A stretch of 6,611 nucleotides of DNA. It comes from an uncultured Collinsella sp. (GTDB lineage: Bacteria; Actinomycetota; Coriobacteriia; Coriobacteriales; Coriobacteriaceae). Where the stretch lies: NCBI GenBank assembly GCA_902463875.1, contig CABQHR010000104.1, positions 1 through 6,611 of the forward strand, in the 5' to 3' direction. A model generated the notes under the pieces. The model saw only the letters and a list, made by a program, of their open reading frames with translations, made no database searches and was not told where the DNA came from. Shown in pieces: positions 6,036 through 6,611 of this stretch. The position numbers and the translations under genes are program-made. Position 1 is the first letter of the stretch; every line of letters starts with the position of its first letter.

Positions 6036-6083
6036 TGACTCCTTTTTTGTGTTTAACCCCTGTCATGCATGTGGCAGGAGTCA
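6036..6083 (-). promoter_or_regulatory. ptsH leader with mutually exclusive hairpins over the ribosome-binding site
   Basis: On the minus strand TGACTCCT (6076-6083) is perfectly complementary to AGGAGTCA (6036-6043), which contains the ptsH ribosome-binding site. A competing hairpin, CTCCTGCCA with TGACAGGGG (one mismatch and one wobble pair, 6-nt loop), uses the same CTCCT bases and would leave the ribosome-binding site free. The pairings are seen directly in the sequence. Their regulatory use is an inference. Confidence 0.45.
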
Positions 6084-6097
6084 GATTCACGACGTTG

Positions 6098-6103
6098 TTT
6101 ATA
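6098..6103 (-). promoter_or_regulatory. possible -10 box of ptsH
   Basis: TATAAA on the minus strand matches five of six -10 bases in an AT-rich stretch and would place the transcript start just upstream of the paired leader. I find no convincing -35 hexamer at normal spacing. Confidence 0.35.
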
Positions 6104-6134
6104 TTAACTCACATCAAACGGTTTTTCATTGTGT

Positions 6135-6359
6135 TTCGCACGAATTGTTGGACAGATGTCGTTCGCTGTCCGCTCGCTCGCCCCGGACCCCGCACGCGGA
6201 CCCATGAGATTTCCTGCTCTACAGTCCTGCTCGCACGAAGAGCACATTAAGTGCTCTTCGGCTCGTGCGGAACTCGCGATAAATCTCATGGCCCCCGCGC
6301 GCGGGGTCCGGGGCGAGCGAGCTGCGGGAACTCGGTTGGTCCAAGAAATATCGTGCGAA
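6135..6359. repeat. 225-bp imperfect palindrome made of conserved inverted blocks
   Basis: The two halves are inverted copies matching in ordered blocks. These are TTCGCACGA (6135-6143 / 6351-6359), TTGGAC (6148-6153 / 6339-6344), a perfect 22-bp block (6172-6193 / 6301-6322), CCATGAGATTT (6202-6212 / 6281-6291) and GAAGAGCAC (6237-6245 / 6251-6259) around the 5-nt centre ATTAA. The segments between blocks have diverged and differ slightly in length. No transposase or credible protein gene is present, and I see no clear target-site duplication. It may be a non-autonomous mobile element, a pair of inverted repeat units of the REP/BIME kind, or a structured RNA. Confidence 0.85.
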
Positions 6360-6416
6360 CGGAATTCTGGCTGAATATTTGTCCGCACGGACGATCCGAT
6401 AGACGGGCCGCGCTAT

Positions 6417-6507
6417 CCCCTTCTTCTAAGTTGCGGTGAAATATGGACTGATTTTAGGGTTGAAACATTTAAACAGTCCTTATTTCACCGCAAGTTAGAA
6501 GAAGGGG
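6417..6507. repeat. 91-bp palindrome with 34-bp arms
   Basis: The arms 6417-6450 and 6474-6507 are inverted copies differing at only 2 of 34 positions. They enclose a 23-nt AT-rich centre. The ends are CCCCTTCTTC and GAAGAAGGGG. There is no T run on either side that would make it a terminator, and the terminator next to it is separate. The form suggests a miniature inverted-repeat element or a dispersed palindromic repeat. No target-site duplication is obvious. Confidence 0.88.
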
Positions 6508-6511
6508 AATG

Positions 6512-6547
6512 AAAAAAGGCGAGGGCTCGTGGGGAGTCCTCGCCTTT
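6512..6547 (-). terminator. intrinsic terminator of the gene at the right edge
   Basis: GGCGAGG and CCTCGCC (6538-6544 and 6518-6524) form the stem, extended by AAA/TTT at the base and by an inner CTC/GAG. It is followed by six Ts on the minus strand (6512-6517). It lies about 35 nt after a stop codon at 6583, which supports a minus-strand gene entering from the right. Confidence 0.9.
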
Positions 6548-6582
6548 GTTACAGGGGGCGATGTTATTCGCGTACCGTGGAA

Positions 6583-6611
6583 TTAGACCAGGCGGGCGTT
6601 GATCGTCTTGG
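6583..6611 (-). CDS. C-terminal end of an unidentified protein (partial)
   Basis: On the minus strand the last complete codons read KTINARLV followed by TAA at 6583-6585. The strong terminator just downstream makes it likely that this is the true end of a gene extending beyond the window. Eight residues are too few to recognise a family. Confidence 0.5.

Noticed and set aside
6105..6116. CRP-like or catabolite-response site upstream of ptsH (TGTGAGTTAA, and GAAAAACCGTTTGA)
   Set aside because: Only one half-site of a CRP box is present, and the second motif misses the central bases of a cre site.
6104..6388. Small protein genes on either strand in the 225-bp palindrome
   Set aside because: The starts are TTG or GTG with no ribosome-binding site, and both frames simply read through the inverted repeat, giving mirrored Arg/Ala-rich peptides without domain character.
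6381..6392. GTCCG-CA-CGGAC hairpin between the two palindromes
   Set aside because: A 5-bp stem with a 2-nt loop, no tail and no relation to nearby genes. Nothing else is supportable in 6360-6416.
1..6611. CRISPR arrays, prophage or insertion-sequence transposase genes, and additional tRNAs
   Set aside because: No regularly spaced direct repeats, no transposase or integrase motifs and no second cloverleaf were seen on either strand.

Overview
The window looks like chromosomal DNA from a GC-rich Gram-positive bacterium. The likeliest group is Coriobacteriia, possibly a Collinsella-like gut actinobacterium. This placement is an inference from base composition, protein style and PTS gene content; I could not test it by database search. 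Every supported gene is on the minus strand, so transcription runs from right to left. Every convincing terminator is oriented for the minus strand too.

Layout in the direction of transcription: (1) the last codons of an unidentified gene at the right edge, followed by a strong intrinsic terminator; (2) an approximately 550-base gene-free stretch dominated by two unrelated large inverted repeats, a 91-bp near-perfect palindrome (6417-6507) and a 225-bp imperfect palindrome built of conserved blocks (6135-6359); (3) ptsH (HPr), whose leader can fold so that the ribosome-binding site is paired; (4) an intrinsic terminator, then ptsI (Enzyme I); (5) a PfkB-family sugar-phosphate kinase closely behind ptsI, ending in a terminator; (6) a second, paralogous PfkB-family kinase with its own putative promoter, a tandem direct repeat resembling an operator, and its own terminator; (7) cca, a tRNA nucleotidyltransferase with an HD domain; (8) tRNA-Glu(CUC).

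How the parts work together: HPr and Enzyme I form the general phosphorelay of the PTS, passing phosphate from PEP to sugar-specific EII permeases. The two kinases resemble 1-phosphofructokinase / tagatose-6-phosphate kinase and would phosphorylate a PTS-derived sugar phosphate on its way into glycolysis. No EII permease or sugar regulator gene is in the window, so the sugars are unknown. The cca/tRNA-Glu pair is a separate tRNA-maturation neighbourhood. It sits downstream of the kinase terminator.

The coding genes are ordinary in type. The points most worth a second look are non-coding: the two palindromes, the two-state ptsH leader, and the 21-bp-spaced direct repeat upstream of the distal kinase. 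In the proteins, both kinases share an unusual Cys in the anion-hole motif, and one copy has Asp in place of a family-conserved Asn.
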